A stretch of 6,654 bases of DNA, taken from Lactobacillales bacterium. GTDB lineage: Bacteria > Bacillota > Bacilli > Lactobacillales > Vagococcaceae. Positions within the stretch are counted from its first letter, which is position 1; the number at the start of each line of letters is the position of its first letter. The DNA is taken from assembly GCA_015655485.1 (NCBI GenBank), contig JAATEZ010000099.1, positions 1 to 6,654 of the forward strand, written 5' to 3'. Shown here piece after piece: positions 6,371-6,654 of this stretch. The position numbers were made by a program, and so were the translations under genes. The notes below the pieces were generated by a model. It did not search any database. It was not told the DNA's origin and was given only the letters and a program-made list of their open reading frames with translations.

Positions 6371-6384
6371 TTCGGTTAGCCTAA
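6371..6384. promoter_or_regulatory. DtxR/MntR-type operator-like palindrome upstream of mntH
   Basis: TTCGGTTAGCCTAA is an imperfect palindrome (its complement reads TTAGGCTAACCGAA) and closely resembles the TTAGGTTAGCCTAA type of site bound by metal-dependent DtxR/IdeR-family repressors. Relatives in this family (MntR, EfaR, ScaR) repress manganese importers when Mn2+ is plentiful. It lies 7 bases upstream of the mntH -35 hexamer. The position and the gene it precedes fit manganese-dependent repression. The assignment is by motif resemblance only. Confidence 0.55.
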
Positions 6385-6391
6385 TTATTAT

Positions 6392-6420
6392 TTTACAAAC
6401 TCTTTAAACAAGTGTATGAT
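6392..6420 (+). promoter_or_regulatory. Promoter of mntH
   Basis: TTTACA (6392-6397) and TATGAT (6415-6420) each match the sigma-A consensus at five of six positions and are separated by the ideal 17 bases. The predicted start is near 6427, leaving a short leader of about 33 nt. No riboswitch fits in so short a leader, so control is more likely at the operator-like palindrome just upstream. Confidence 0.8.
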
Positions 6421-6459
6421 AAAAATTGAAAAGAGAGTGTGAGAGCGAGTGGATAAGTT

Positions 6460-6654
6460 ATGAAGAATAATTCGGCAGAAAATAAAGTAAAAAAAACGTC
6501 CAAGAAAATTTTCAATTCAGCCAATGGTTTAAGTCTAGAAGAGATCAACGGTACGATCGAGGTTCCGAAAAATGCCTCTTTTTTTAAAAGTCTCTTGGCT
6601 TACAGCGGTCCTGGTGCTCTGGTCGCAGTGGGTTACATGGATCCCGGCAATTGG
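6460..6654 (+). CDS. mntH: Nramp-family divalent metal (manganese) transporter, N-terminal part
   Basis: Only the first 65 codons lie in the window; the gene runs off the right edge. The protein should import Mn2+ with protons across the cytoplasmic membrane. Residues 1-45 form a lysine-rich cytoplasmic N-terminus that includes an LSLEEINGTIEVPKNASFF segment (24-42), followed by the first membrane segment with SGPGALVAVGYMDPGNW (49-65). The DPGN motif (61-64) supplies metal-coordinating residues in Nramp transporters and makes the family call secure. The ATG at 6460 is fixed by an in-frame stop at 6454-6456. The ribosome site is weak (GAGTGGAT, 6447-6454). It has its own promoter and a candidate metal-repressor site upstream. 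Mn2+ as the main substrate is inferred from the bacterial family and from the operator-like site. Confidence 0.93.
   Translation, partial: MKNNSAENKVKKTSKKIFNSANGLSLEEINGTIEVPKNASFFKSLLAYSGPGALVAVGYMDPGNW

Noticed and set aside
6212..6459. yybP-ykoY manganese riboswitch upstream of mntH
   Set aside because: The predicted mntH leader is only about 33 nt, and the hairpins further upstream lie before the promoter and do not show the conserved core of that class.

Overview
The window looks like a piece of chromosome from a low-GC Gram-positive bacterium of the Lactobacillales, most likely Enterococcus or a close relative. The basis is the AT-rich DNA, the sigma-A-type promoters, the AGGAGG-like ribosome sites, and the character of the Kup and MntH proteins. 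The genus is an inference from protein style and was not tested by a search.

Layout. The left half (1-3675) is one operon read leftwards: promoter (about 3647-3675), serC (phosphoserine aminotransferase), serA (phosphoglycerate dehydrogenase with a C-terminal ACT domain), a DUF1015-family gene of unknown function, and an intrinsic terminator at 1-38. The three genes are packed with no gap (serC/serA) or a 10-base overlap (serA/DUF1015), so they are almost certainly co-transcribed and translationally coupled. SerA and SerC make O-phospho-L-serine from 3-phosphoglycerate. No phosphoserine phosphatase (serB) lies in the window. The DUF1015 protein occupies the position where a third pathway function might be expected.

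The divergent intergenic region (about 3611-4012) holds the serC promoter on the minus strand and a good promoter (3794-3821) for kup on the plus strand. The kup mRNA would carry a leader of about 185 nt containing a strong intrinsic-terminator hairpin (3911-3947) ahead of the start codon. This is the layout of an attenuator or riboswitch, but I do not recognise a known class. It is the most interesting feature of the window.

The right half carries kup (4013-6025), a complete KUP/HAK-family potassium uptake protein. It is followed by 434 bases without a gene. That stretch contains a long imperfect hairpin element (about 6040-6147), a terminator (6163-6211), two further hairpins (6255-6335) that could belong to a small RNA, a DtxR/MntR-type operator-like palindrome (6371-6384) and a well-formed promoter (6392-6420). 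The window ends inside mntH, an Nramp-family manganese transporter, with its first 65 codons present.

Together the genes cover serine biosynthesis and uptake of two cytoplasmic cations, K+ and Mn2+. Nothing indicates a mobile element, CRISPR array or phage.
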